Shown here piece after piece: positions 51,244 to 60,064 of a DNA stretch of 64,000 nt. Position numbers and translations under genes: made by a program. The DNA is taken from NCBI GenBank assembly GCA_903822175.1, contig CAIJOB010000027.1, forward strand, positions 1 to 64,000. The letters are read 5' to 3'. The notes below the pieces were generated by a model. That model was not told where the DNA came from. It did no database searches and was given only the letters and a program-made list of their open reading frames with translations. Source of the stretch: an uncultured Alphaproteobacteria bacterium. GTDB lineage: Bacteria; Pseudomonadota; Alphaproteobacteria; Caulobacterales; Caulobacteraceae. Each line of letters begins with the position of its first letter. Position 1 is the stretch's first letter.

Positions 51244-52410
51244 CTATTTCCTCGTCCCCAAAAGGTTGCGGGCCACGACCCACTTATGGACCTCGGTGGG
51301 CCCGTCATAGATGCGCATGGTGCGAAGCTTGGCCTGCATCTGGGCCAGCGGCAGTTCCTTGGTCATGCCCATGGCGCCGAAGGCCTGCATGGCCCGGTCG
51401 ACCGTCTCATAGGCCATCTCGGTGGCGAACCACTTGATCATCGAGATCTCGTTCCGCACATCGCGGCCCTGGTCGAGCTTCCAGGCGCAGTCGTAGGTCA
51501 TCAGGCGCGTGGCGTGGATCTTGGTCGCCGCCTCGGCCACCCAGAACTGGATCGCCTGGCGCTCCGATAGGGGAAGCCCGAAGGTCTTCCGCTGCGGGGC
51601 GTATTCCACGACCATATCCATGGCCCGCTGCGCCATGCCCACCGACCAGGCGGCCATTTGGATGCGCCGGGTGCCTAGCCGCGTCTGCATCGGCGCGAAG
51701 CCCTGGCCCTCGGTGCCCAAGAGCTTCCAGCCCTCGACCCGGCAGTCCTCCAGGGCGATCTCGTAGGTGTAGGCCCCGCCGATCATCGGGATGCGGCGCA
51801 GCACGTTGAAGCCCTTGGTCCCCTTGTCCACCAGGAAGGCCGAGATGCCGCCCCGCGCCCGCTTCTCCTGGTCGGTCACCGCCATCAGGATGGTGAAATC
51901 GGCGTCGGCCGCGCGGGAAATCCAGATTTTGCGGCCGTTGATCACCCAGTCGTCGCCGTCGCGCACTGCGCGGGTGGTCATGCCGGCGGGATCCGAGCCC
52001 GCGCCGGGCTCGGAGATGCCGATCGCCGAGATGGTCTCGCCGGCCACGTAGGGCGCCAGATAGGCCGCCCGCTGCCGGTCATCGACCGTCTGCATCAGCA
52101 TTCTGAGGTTCGGGCTGTCGGGCGGCAGGGTGTAGGGCGTCACACAGCGGCCCATCTCCTCCTCGACACCCACCATGGCGACCATCGGCAGGTCCGAACC
52201 GCCCACGTCCTCCGGCGCGTCCAGGCCGAAGAGGCCGAGCTTGTGAGCGATCTGGTCGAGGCGCGCGTGCTCGTCGGCGCCGACGCCCAGGCCCTTGCCG
52301 TCCGCCTCGCGGGCCAAGACGCCCGCCTCCAGCGGCATCAGTTCGTCGCGGACGAAGTTGGCCACCAGGTCCTTGAGCATCCGGTGCTCTTCGGCGATCT
52401 CAAAATCCAT
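51244..52410 (-). CDS. Acyl-CoA dehydrogenase
   Basis: This 388-residue FAD enzyme introduces the alpha-beta double bond into acyl-CoA. It has the ISEPGAGSDPAG FAD/substrate signature and the late segment YDGPTEVHKWVVARNLLG (mid C-terminal). The ATG at 52410 opens MDFEIAEEHRML. It is divergent from a CoA transferase and upstream of an enoyl-CoA hydratase, a normal catabolic order. Confidence 0.93.
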   Translation of the reverse strand: MDFEIAEEHRMLKDLVANFVRDELMPLEAGVLAREADGKGLGVGADEHARLDQIAHKLGLFGLDAPEDVGGSDLPMVAMVGVEEEMGRCVTPYTLPPDSPNLRMLMQTVDDRQRAAYLAPYVAGETISAIGISEPGAGSDPAGMTTRAVRDGDDWVINGRKIWISRAADADFTILMAVTDQEKRARGGISAFLVDKGTKGFNVLRRIPMIGGAYTYEIALEDCRVEGWKLLGTEGQGFAPMQTRLGTRRIQMAAWSVGMAQRAMDMVVEYAPQRKTFGLPLSERQAIQFWVAEAATKIHATRLMTYDCAWKLDQGRDVRNEISMIKWFATEMAYETVDRAMQAFGAMGMTKELPLAQMQAKLRTMRIYDGPTEVHKWVVARNLLGTRK

Positions 52411-52507
52411 TGGCGCCCTACCCCTCGCAATCCTGGCCCGTCGCGATACCTGTCGCGATCTTGTAAGGGTGATCATAACGACCGGAAGCGGCGAGGGGAG
52501 TGGCTAC

Positions 52508-53740
52508 GTGGCGCGAGCGAAAGAACTGGAAGGCAAGGCGACGGGACCGCTCGCCGGAATCCGCATCCTGGACCTGACCAGCGTGGTCAACGGCGCCTAT
52601 GGCACCCAGATTCTCGCTGACCAGGGCGCCGACGTGATCAAGCTGGAGGACCCGGGCGGCAACCGCGGGAACGGCGGCGACATCATGCGCTGGGCGGGCC
52701 ATGTGCCAGACGGCACGCCGCGCGACATGGGCCCGGTGTTCCTGGCCATCAACCGCAACAAGCGCTCCATCGTGCTAGACCTGAAGAAGGAGAGTAGCCG
52801 CAAGCTGGTGCGCAAGCTGATCGCCAGCTGCGACGTCTTTGCGAGTTCTGTCCGCTACGACGGCTTGAAGCGCCTGGGCTTCGCCTACGAGGACGTCGCC
52901 GCGATCAAGCCGGACGTCGTCTACGTCCACGCCGCCGGCTACGGCTCCGACGGCCCCTATGCCGGCGAGCCCGCCTATGACGACCTGATCCAGTCGGCCT
53001 CGGGCCTCGCCGACGTCCTGCCGCGCACCGACGGCAATCCAACCCCGCGCATCCTGCCGACCCTGGTGGCCGACAAGGTCTCGGGCCTGTTCCTGGCCCA
53101 GGCGGTGACTGCCGCCCTGCTGCACAAGGCGCGCACCGGCGAGGGCCAGTTCGTCGAGGTGCCGATGTTCGAGTGCATCACCAGCTTCCTGATGGTCGAG
53201 CACCTGTTCGGCCACACCTTCGAGCCGCCGACCGGCCAGCTGGGCTACAGCCGCGTGGTCAATCCCAACCGCAAGCCCTTCAAGACCAAGGACGGCTACA
53301 TCGGCCTGCTGCCCTACACCGATAAGCAGTGGGACCAGTTCTTCGAGGCCGCCGGCTTTGGCGAGACCATCGCCAAGGACCCGCGCTTCTCCGACTATTT
53401 CGTGCGGATGAAGCACATCAACGAGCTCTACGGCCTGGTGGCCGAGGCGGCGCTGACCAAGACCACGCAGGAGTGGCTGGATATCCTCAAGCCAATGTCG
53501 ATCCCGGTGGTGAAGACCAACCGTCTGGACGACCTGGAAACCGATCCGCACCTGGAAGCCGTCGGCCTCTTCGAGCGCTACGACCACCCCGAGGTCGGCG
53601 GCTACAAGCAGATGCGGCCGCCGGTGAAGTTCTCCAAGAGCCCGGCCAACATCCGCCGCCATCCGCCGCGCCTGGGCGAGCACACCGACGAAGTCCTGGC
53701 CGAGATCGGCGAGACGGCGCCGGAGGGCGAAGAGGCTTGA
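52508..53740 (+). CDS. CaiB/BaiF-type CoA transferase
   Basis: This 410-residue class III CoA transferase (PLAGIRILDLTSVVNGAYGT start; RTGEGQFVEVPMFE mid-region). It transfers CoA between acids and CoA esters, probably activating a substrate for the dehydrogenase/hydratase pair transcribed in the opposite direction. The start GTG at 52508 is supported by GAGGGGAG seven bases upstream; the longer open frame extends into the divergent promoter. Length fits the family. Confidence 0.9.
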   Translation: MARAKELEGKATGPLAGIRILDLTSVVNGAYGTQILADQGADVIKLEDPGGNRGNGGDIMRWAGHVPDGTPRDMGPVFLAINRNKRSIVLDLKKESSRKLVRKLIASCDVFASSVRYDGLKRLGFAYEDVAAIKPDVVYVHAAGYGSDGPYAGEPAYDDLIQSASGLADVLPRTDGNPTPRILPTLVADKVSGLFLAQAVTAALLHKARTGEGQFVEVPMFECITSFLMVEHLFGHTFEPPTGQLGYSRVVNPNRKPFKTKDGYIGLLPYTDKQWDQFFEAAGFGETIAKDPRFSDYFVRMKHINELYGLVAEAALTKTTQEWLDILKPMSIPVVKTNRLDDLETDPHLEAVGLFERYDHPEVGGYKQMRPPVKFSKSPANIRRHPPRLGEHTDEVLAEIGETAPEGEEA

Positions 53741-53859
53741 GGCCATCGTGCGCGGCTGATCGCGCAAGCCTTTCCCATCTGAGAGCGCGGGTTTATCCTG
53801 CAGTCAGCGCCGACCGCAAAGAGTCGGCCCCCCAAAGATTTCGGGCGAGGATTTTGATC

Positions 53860-54897
53860 ATGCGCATTCAACACTTGGCGGCCGTTTCCGTAGCCGCCCT
53901 CTCCGTGGCCCTCATCGCAACCTGCGCCCAGGCCGCGCCCTACAAGGCGCCGCTGGCCGCCGACGGCCATCCGGACCTCCAGGGGAACTGGACCACGGCG
54001 ACCATCACGCCGCTGACCCGCGACCCGAAGCTCGGCACCCGCAACGTCCTGACCAAGGAAGAGGCGGATAAGATCGAGAAGGCGACCCAGGACCAGATCG
54101 CCCGCGCCGACGCGCCGACCCCGCCGGAAGCCACGGTGAAGGACCTGAAGAACGCCGACTGCGGCGCTGACGGCATCTCCGGCTTCAACTGCGGCTACAA
54201 CCAGGGCTGGAAGGATCCCGGCACCACCCTGATCACCATCAATGGCGAGAAGCGCGCCTCGATCATCACCTCGCCCGCCAACGGCCAGTTCCCGGCCCGC
54301 GCCGGCAGCGCCCCCGACCCGCGCGCCCAGCGCGCCCGCATGGCCGGCCGCACTGACAATCCCGAGGGCTTCAGCCTGGGCGAGCGCTGCCTGCTCTCGT
54401 TCGGCTCCTCCGCCGGCCCGCCGATGCTGCCCTTGATGTACAACAACACCTACCAGATCGTGCAGACCAAGGACGAGGTCGCCATCGACGTGGAGATGGT
54501 CCACGACATCCGCCACATCCACCTGAACGCCCAGCACATTCCGGCCAGCATGAAGCTCTGGATGGGCGACTCGGTCGGCCATTGGGACGGCGACACCCTG
54601 GTGGTCGAGACCACCAACATGCGGCCCGAACAGGGCCTGCGCGGCGGGGCGGCGACCCAGAAGGTGACCGAGCGGTTCCGCCGGATCAGCGCGGATTCGC
54701 TCTCCTACCAGTTCACCGTCGAAGACCCCTCGATGAGCGCGCCCTACTCGGGCGAGGTGCAGATGCGCCAGACCAAGGGGCAGGTCTACGAATACGCCTG
54801 CCACGAGGGTAACTATGCGCTGACCGGCATGCTCGCCGGCGCCCGGGCCGAGGAGAAGAGCGCCCAGGCCGGCGGCGCCAAGCCCGGCGGCCAATAA
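53860..54897 (+). CDS. Secreted orphan-family protein (paralogue of the gene at 6443)
   Basis: This 345-residue protein has a signal peptide (MRIQHLAAVSVAALSVALIA..., cut near AQA) and then DGHPDLQGNWTTATITPLTR. It shares the ordered motifs of the 6443-7501 protein: RCL.S, YNNTY, EMVHD, WMGDSVGHWDGDTL, TERFRRI, YQFTVEDP, KGQVYEYACHEGNYA. The C-terminus is a low-complexity Ala/Gly tail. Function unknown. It follows the CoA transferase by 119 bases on the same strand. Confidence 0.8.
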   Translation: MRIQHLAAVSVAALSVALIATCAQAAPYKAPLAADGHPDLQGNWTTATITPLTRDPKLGTRNVLTKEEADKIEKATQDQIARADAPTPPEATVKDLKNADCGADGISGFNCGYNQGWKDPGTTLITINGEKRASIITSPANGQFPARAGSAPDPRAQRARMAGRTDNPEGFSLGERCLLSFGSSAGPPMLPLMYNNTYQIVQTKDEVAIDVEMVHDIRHIHLNAQHIPASMKLWMGDSVGHWDGDTLVVETTNMRPEQGLRGGAATQKVTERFRRISADSLSYQFTVEDPSMSAPYSGEVQMRQTKGQVYEYACHEGNYALTGMLAGARAEEKSAQAGGAKPGGQ

Positions 54898-54900
54898 AAC

Positions 54901-55040
54901 CTCCCCTGATTTCGGGGGAGGGGGACCACGAAGTGGTGGAGGGGGCGTTGGGGCCATGCGCCGACCGTTCCGCCGAGCCTGAGGCAGCGCCCTCTCCACC
55001 ACGTTGTGGTCACCCTCTCCCATGAATGGGAGAGGTTTTT
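54901..55040. repeat. Inverted repeat pair with Rho-independent terminator
   Basis: GGGGGACCACGAAGTGGTGGA-type sequence (about 54901-54950) pairs with CCTCTCCACCACGTTGTGGTC-type sequence (about 54988-55013). At the right end CCTCTCCC (55014-55021), loop ATGAAT, GGGAGAGG and TTTTT (55036-55040) form a clear intrinsic terminator for the plus strand. The element resembles the shorter one at 59622-59655. Confidence 0.75.
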
Positions 55041-55044
55041 CGCG

Positions 55045-56061
55045 TCAGGCCGGAACCGCCGTCGGCGCCTTCGCCGGTTCGCCATGCGCCTGCGCGATCC
55101 GCGTCTGGAACCAGGCCACCCCGCGCTCGTGCTTGGGCGACAGCACGCCGCCGCGATAGACACCCGCGCGCAGGTTGCGCTGCACCTCTTCGCAGACCTG
55201 CTTGTCCTGCGCGGTGACCCGGTCGGACGCGACGAACATCTCCCGCAGTTCCGCCCCGCGCTCCGGATCGAAGAAGTAGAAATAGTCGAGCCGCGTCTCT
55301 TCCGGGCTCACGGCGACGATCCGCTCGATCATATAGCCGTGGCGATAGGTGTTGATCGCCAGGTTCGGCCAGAGCCACGCCCAGGTGCCGGCGTAGACGG
55401 AGGCATTGCGCGGCGGCGCCGACTGGAAGACCACGTCGCCCTCGATCCGCACCTCGTAGTCGCTGACTACCACGTCGGCGTCGAACTCCGGATGCACCAT
55501 CGGCAGGTGGTAGCCCTCCAGATAGTTCTCCACATAGGCCTTCCAGTTGCAGGCCAGCAGGTGGCTGCGGCGCTCGGTGAGCGGGAAGGCCGGAAACGGC
55601 GCCTCGCCCGCCAGCGGCGCCATGGCGTCGGACAGGGGCGTGGCCTCCAGGTCCAGGTTCACAAATACCAGCCCGCGCCAGGTCTCCACCCGGATGGGAA
55701 ACAGCCCAAACTCGCGCGGGTCGAAGCCCGCCACCGCGCCGAAATCGACGGCGTTCTTCAGCCGCCCGTCCAGGCTGTAGCGCCAGCCGTGATAGCGGCA
55801 GACCAAGGCCTCGCCGCAATGGCCTGTCCCATCGGCCACCAGCATCCCGGCCCGATGGCGGCAGACATTGTGGAAGCCGGCCAGCGCGCCGGCCGCATTG
55901 CGCACCACCACCACCGGCGCGCCGCCGACGTCTTCGGCCAGGTAGTCGCCGGGCTTGGGCGCCATGGTCTCGTGGCCGACGAACTGCCACGACCGGCGCA
56001 GGACCTGGGTGCGGTCCGCACGAAGGGCGTCTTCGCCGCGATAGAGATCGACACTCAGCAT
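55045..56061 (-). CDS. Rieske non-heme iron oxygenase, alpha subunit
   Basis: The 338-residue product has a Rieske [2Fe-2S] site (C67-x-H69 and C88-x-x-H91) and the mononuclear iron ligands in NYLEGYHLPMVHPEF (H185, H190). It belongs to the ring-hydroxylating/demethylating oxygenase class; the substrate may be an aromatic, quaternary amine or steroid-like compound. No reductase or beta subunit is adjacent, so electron partners must be elsewhere. The permease gene ends nine bases upstream and is probably co-transcribed. Confidence 0.9.
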   Translation of the reverse strand: MLSVDLYRGEDALRADRTQVLRRSWQFVGHETMAPKPGDYLAEDVGGAPVVVVRNAAGALAGFHNVCRHRAGMLVADGTGHCGEALVCRYHGWRYSLDGRLKNAVDFGAVAGFDPREFGLFPIRVETWRGLVFVNLDLEATPLSDAMAPLAGEAPFPAFPLTERRSHLLACNWKAYVENYLEGYHLPMVHPEFDADVVVSDYEVRIEGDVVFQSAPPRNASVYAGTWAWLWPNLAINTYRHGYMIERIVAVSPEETRLDYFYFFDPERGAELREMFVASDRVTAQDKQVCEEVQRNLRAGVYRGGVLSPKHERGVAWFQTRIAQAHGEPAKAPTAVPA

Positions 56062-56070
56062 CGCTCGACC

Positions 56071-57399
56071 CTAGCGGCGGCGCAGCCAGAGATACAGCAG
56101 GCCGGCCCCCACGATCGCCACCAGCCAGGCGACGAGCTCGACCGGCTTGGCCGAGGCGATCAGGGTGACGCTGGCGGCGATGGCCAGGACGGCGGTCACC
56201 CGCGCCGGCCACCGGCGGGCCGGCGCCAGGCGCCCCGACAGCCGGATCAGCGAGCCGCCGGCCAGCGCATAGCTGTAGAGGCTGAGCAGCACGGCCACAT
56301 CGGCCAGCGTGCTGAACTGCTGGCCGACGGTCGGCGAGGCCGTGGCGACCGCCAGCACGCTCATCACGCCCCCGACGGTCAGCAGGTTGACCGCGGACAC
56401 CCGCTCGCCCGGCCGGGTGCGGAAGAACCGGGGAAAGACCCCGGCGTCGGCGCCGCCGCGGCCGGTCTCACTGGTCACCAGGATCCAGCCGGTGATGCAG
56501 CCTTGCGCGCGCAGCAGGCCGCAGACCGCAATCACCCCGGCCAGGCCCACGCCGATCACGGCCTGGCCGGCGTCGGCGAACGGGGCGCTTGAGCGGCTGA
56601 GCACCTCGGCCGGCAACACGCCCATCAGCACGCTGCAGGCGCTGATGTAGAGGGCCGCGACCGCCAGGATGCCGATCAGGCTGGCGCGCGGCACATTGCG
56701 CGCCGGATTGCGCACCACGCCCGCCGTCGCCGCCGCGCACTCCACGCCCAGGAAGGCGAAGAAGGCGGTGAGCGCCGAGGGCGTCACCGCCGCCGACAGC
56801 GACAGTCCTTTGGGATTCCAGGACGCCAGGAACAGGCTGGGATGGAAGGCCAGCCAGCCCAGGGTGGCGGCGATCGCCACCGGGGCCAGCCCGATCGCCA
56901 GCGTCGCGCCCTCGACGCGCGCCACGGCTCTCGGCCCTACCCAGGCGGTCGCGACGCTCACCCAGATCGAGGTCAGGACCAGCATCAGCCGCGGCCCGGG
57001 GCCCGCCAAACCAGGGACGAGATAGCCGATGGCCCCGGCTACGGCCAGCGCCACCGGCACCAGTCCGACCCAGCAGGCCAGCCAGTAGGTGGTGGCCACC
57101 TGCACCCCGAAGAACGGACCCAGGCCCGCCTCCACATAGCTCGGCAGGCCCCTGGCCTGCGGCACCACGCCCGCCAGCCAGGCGAACACGCCGGCGACCG
57201 AAAGCGCCGCCGCGGTGGCGGCGACCCAGCCCAGGATCGAGATCGAGCCGACCGCGGCCAGGCTCGCGGGCAGGACGAAAATGCCGGAGCCCACCATGCT
57301 GCCTGCGACCAGCGCTATGGCGCCCAGAAGCCCCACCGAGCCGTGGCGGGCCTTAACGGCGGGAAGCGGCGGAAGCTCTGCGGTGTCGGATACGGCCAT
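56071..57399 (-). CDS. APC-superfamily permease
   Basis: The 442-residue inner-membrane transporter has about 12 hydrophobic segments, with the conserved GSMVGSGIFVLPA start of TM1 (about 33-45). It probably imports an amino acid, polyamine or similar cation. The ATG at 57399 is chosen because it opens the conserved N-terminus; an upstream frame extends into the Zn-ribbon gene. Its neighbour, a Rieske oxygenase, suggests import of that enzyme's substrate. Confidence 0.88.
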   Translation of the reverse strand: MAVSDTAELPPLPAVKARHGSVGLLGAIALVAGSMVGSGIFVLPASLAAVGSISILGWVAATAAALSVAGVFAWLAGVVPQARGLPSYVEAGLGPFFGVQVATTYWLACWVGLVPVALAVAGAIGYLVPGLAGPGPRLMLVLTSIWVSVATAWVGPRAVARVEGATLAIGLAPVAIAATLGWLAFHPSLFLASWNPKGLSLSAAVTPSALTAFFAFLGVECAAATAGVVRNPARNVPRASLIGILAVAALYISACSVLMGVLPAEVLSRSSAPFADAGQAVIGVGLAGVIAVCGLLRAQGCITGWILVTSETGRGGADAGVFPRFFRTRPGERVSAVNLLTVGGVMSVLAVATASPTVGQQFSTLADVAVLLSLYSYALAGGSLIRLSGRLAPARRWPARVTAVLAIAASVTLIASAKPVELVAWLVAIVGAGLLYLWLRRR

Positions 57400-57428
57400 G
57401 CAACGATCCCCGGCCGAACCGCCCGCTT

Positions 57429-57854
57429 CTAGGCCGGTGCGAACACCGGCGCCGGCGGGCCCCCCTCGGTCGGTTGGAACTTGACCCTTACCTTCATGCC
57501 GATGGCAAGCCCGTCGGGCGCCACGTCGACGAAGTTGGTCAGCACGGCCGGCCCCTCGTTCAGGGTCACATAGCCGATGGCGTAGGGCCCGGTCGGCGAG
57601 CGGTGCATGACCGAGTAGGTGTAGATCACCCCCTCGCCAGGGCTCTCTTCCCAGACCGTCTCCGCCGACATGCAGAACGGGCACATGGCCCTGGGGTACC
57701 AGAACGCCTTCCGGCATTCCGTGCAGCGCTTGATCAGGAAGCGCCCCTCGGCGGCGGCGTCCCAGAAGGGCTTGGTCTCCACCGACACCATCGGGGCTGG
57801 GATCGGGCGGCTCATGTTTCCAGTGGCGCCATTCTTTTCGTGAGAGTCCGACAT
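57429..57854 (-). CDS. OB-fold Zn-ribbon (DUF35) partner protein
   Basis: The 141-residue protein has a rubredoxin-like zinc ribbon (C44, C47, C58, C61) and an OB-fold C-terminal half (GVIYTYSVMHRSPTGPYAIGYVTL). Family members bind acyl-CoA and partner thiolase-like proteins; ChsH2 with Ltp2 in steroid side-chain cleavage is a known case. The start is two bases after the thiolase-like gene's stop. Interaction is inferred from the coupling. Confidence 0.9.
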   Translation of the reverse strand: MSDSHEKNGATGNMSRPIPAPMVSVETKPFWDAAAEGRFLIKRCTECRKAFWYPRAMCPFCMSAETVWEESPGEGVIYTYSVMHRSPTGPYAIGYVTLNEGPAVLTNFVDVAPDGLAIGMKVRVKFQPTEGGPPAPVFAPA

Positions 57855-57856
57855 GC

Positions 57857-59050
57857 TCAGCCCTCCCTTTCCATGATCACGGTGGCCGACGCGTGCCGGG
57901 TGCCGAGCGAACCGCCGGTGCCATGCGCGATGGCCAGGTCGCAGTTGGCCACCTGCACCTTGGGATGCGCCTCGCCGCGCAGCTGGCGCACCGCCTCGAT
58001 CACCTTGGTGATGCCGCCGCGGTTGGTCGGGTGGTTGTTGCAGAGCCCCCCGCCGTCGGTGTTGAACGGCAACTTGCCGACGCCCGAGATCAGGTTGCCG
58101 TCGGCGACGAACTTGCCGCCCCCGCCCTTCTTGCAGAAGCCCAGGTCCTCCAGCTGCATCAGCACCGTGATCGTGAAGCTGTCGTAGATCGAGGCGTACT
58201 TGATATCCCCCGGCGTCACCCCGGCCTCCTCGAACGCCCGCGGCCCCGACCAGACCGCGCCGGAATGGGTGAGGTCCAGGCCCTGGCCGCCCAGCGGCGT
58301 CTTCGGCGCCTCGCCCGCGCCCAGCACCCGCACCTTCGGCCGCTTCAGCGACCGGGCGACCTCCGGCGAGGTGACGATCAGCGCGCCCCCGCCATCGGTC
58401 ACCACGCAGCAGTCCAGCAAATGCAGCGGGTCGCTGATCATCCGCGAATTGACCACATCCTCGACAGTGACCACGTCCTTCAGAAAGGCGTGCTCGTTCC
58501 ATTGCGCGTGATGGCTGGCGGCGACCTTGATCCAGGCCAGCTGCTCGGACGTCGTGCCGTACTCGTACATGTGCCGCATGGCGCACATGCCGTAGGTGTT
58601 GTGGGTCGAGCCGCCGTAGATGTTCTCGAACCCGGCCTCGGGCGGCCCGTCGGTCAGCCCGCCGCCACCGCCCGGCGCCATGCCGGCGCCCGGACGCCGT
58701 CCGCCATGCCGCGGCCGCCCGGCCAGCGTGATCAGCGCCACCGAGCACTTCCCCGCCGCGATCGCCTGCACCGCGTGGCCCACGTGGACGATGTAGGACG
58801 AGCCGCCGGTCTCGGTGCTGTCCAGATGGCGGACGTTCTTCAGCCCCATGTAGTCGACCATCGACAACCCGCCGAACCCCGGCGCGTCCCCGGCGCAGAA
58901 GTAGCCGTCCACGTCGTCCTTGGTCAGGCCCGCGTCGATCAGCGCGCCCCGCGCGCACTCGGCGTGGAGCTGCGGGGTGGAGGTGTCCGGCGCGTCGCGC
59001 AGCGGATGCTCGAACGCGCCCATGAGATAGGCCTTGCCCTTGATACCCAT
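57857..59050 (-). CDS. Thiolase-fold (SCP2/Ltp-like) protein lacking catalytic cysteines
   Basis: The 397-residue protein has the thiolase fold, with STETGGSS (78-85) at the usual nucleophile position and AHGTGGSLG (375-383) where the second catalytic cysteine normally sits. Neither position holds a cysteine. NNHP (338-341) keeps the histidine loop. With its DUF35 partner this resembles the Ltp2-ChsH2 retro-aldolase arrangement rather than an authentic thiolase. It should act on a CoA thioester in the cytoplasm. Confidence 0.85.
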   Translation of the reverse strand: MGIKGKAYLMGAFEHPLRDAPDTSTPQLHAECARGALIDAGLTKDDVDGYFCAGDAPGFGGLSMVDYMGLKNVRHLDSTETGGSSYIVHVGHAVQAIAAGKCSVALITLAGRPRHGGRRPGAGMAPGGGGGLTDGPPEAGFENIYGGSTHNTYGMCAMRHMYEYGTTSEQLAWIKVAASHHAQWNEHAFLKDVVTVEDVVNSRMISDPLHLLDCCVVTDGGGALIVTSPEVARSLKRPKVRVLGAGEAPKTPLGGQGLDLTHSGAVWSGPRAFEEAGVTPGDIKYASIYDSFTITVLMQLEDLGFCKKGGGGKFVADGNLISGVGKLPFNTDGGGLCNNHPTNRGGITKVIEAVRQLRGEAHPKVQVANCDLAIAHGTGGSLGTRHASATVIMEREG

Positions 59051-59193
59051 GATCCTCCCCGAAATATCGTTCGCGATTATGCCTCTGGGTTAGCGCGCCG
59101 TCCGCCCGCCGACAATCGGCGCCCCTTGGTTTCCGCCCGCCCAGCGCCTAGCTCAGTCTTCCCCACCAAGTTTGGGCACAGGAGACAGTGTCG

Positions 59194-59616
59194 ATGCTGG
59201 ACGGCAATCAAGCGGCTCACTTCCAGGCGCGCCAGGAGGGCACGCTGCCCGGCGAACTGGCCATCCAGTGGGACGAGGTCGCCACCGGCCGCGCCGCCGG
59301 CTGGTTCAAGGCTGCCAAGCGCCACATGGCGCCCAACGGCTTCCTGCACGCCGCCTCGGTCGTCGCGCTCCTCGACACCGCCTGCGGCTATGCCTGCGTC
59401 GCCAGCCTCCCCGAAGGCGCTGCCAATTTCACGACCATCGAGATCAAGACCAACTTCCTGGGCACCGCCAGGGAGGGCGAGACCGTCGCCTGCACGGCCC
59501 GCCTGGTCCACGGCGGCCGCATGACCCAGGTCTGGGACGCCGAAGCCATCAACCAGACCACCGGCAAGACCATGGCCCTCTTCCGCTGCACCCAGATGGT
59601 CCTCTGGCCGCGCTGA
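59194..59616 (+). CDS. PaaI family thioesterase
   Basis: The 140-residue hotdog-fold thioesterase (NGFLHAASVVALLDTACGYA, TIEIKTNFLGTAREGETV) hydrolyses acyl-CoA, often aryl-acyl-CoA. The ATG at 59194 is preferred over GTG at 59188 because AGGAGA (59180-59185) is eight bases before the ATG. It is divergent from the thiolase-like gene and completes the local acyl-CoA set. Confidence 0.9.
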   Translation: MLDGNQAAHFQARQEGTLPGELAIQWDEVATGRAAGWFKAAKRHMAPNGFLHAASVVALLDTACGYACVASLPEGAANFTTIEIKTNFLGTAREGETVACTARLVHGGRMTQVWDAEAINQTTGKTMALFRCTQMVLWPR

Positions 59617-59621
59617 CCGAT

Positions 59622-59655
59622 CCTCCCCCCGGGCGCAGCCCGATTGAGGGGGAGG
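59622..59655. repeat. Nested hairpin repeat after the thioesterase gene
   Basis: CCTCCCCC (59622-59629) pairs with GGGGGAGG (59648-59655), with an inner CGGGC/GCCCG stem (59630-59634/59638-59642). It may terminate the thioesterase transcript and resembles the G-rich repeat at 54901-54950. The rest of 59656-59820 shows no gene. Confidence 0.65.
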
Positions 59656-59820
59656 TGGCTCGAAGCGAAGCGGAGAGACGGAGGGGGTTCCAGCCCACTC
59701 CGCACGTCGCCGAATGACGCCAAAACCGTCCAATCCTCACCCCTTGCGCCACCGGACCCGGATGAGTAGGTTCCGCGCCTCGCTCAGCGGACCCCTCCAT
59801 CGGGTCCGATTGCCGGCTCT

Positions 59821-60057
<237 letters not shown>

Positions 60058-60064
60058 TGAGAAA

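Noticed and set aside
53602-55023. Minus-strand frame of 473 codons across the orphan secreted gene
   Set aside because: It is a GC-driven antisense frame with no recognisable domain.
56071-57717. Permease with a long N-terminal extension
   Set aside because: The extension reads antigenically odd, overlaps the DUF35 gene and lacks membrane character; the start at 57399 fits the family.
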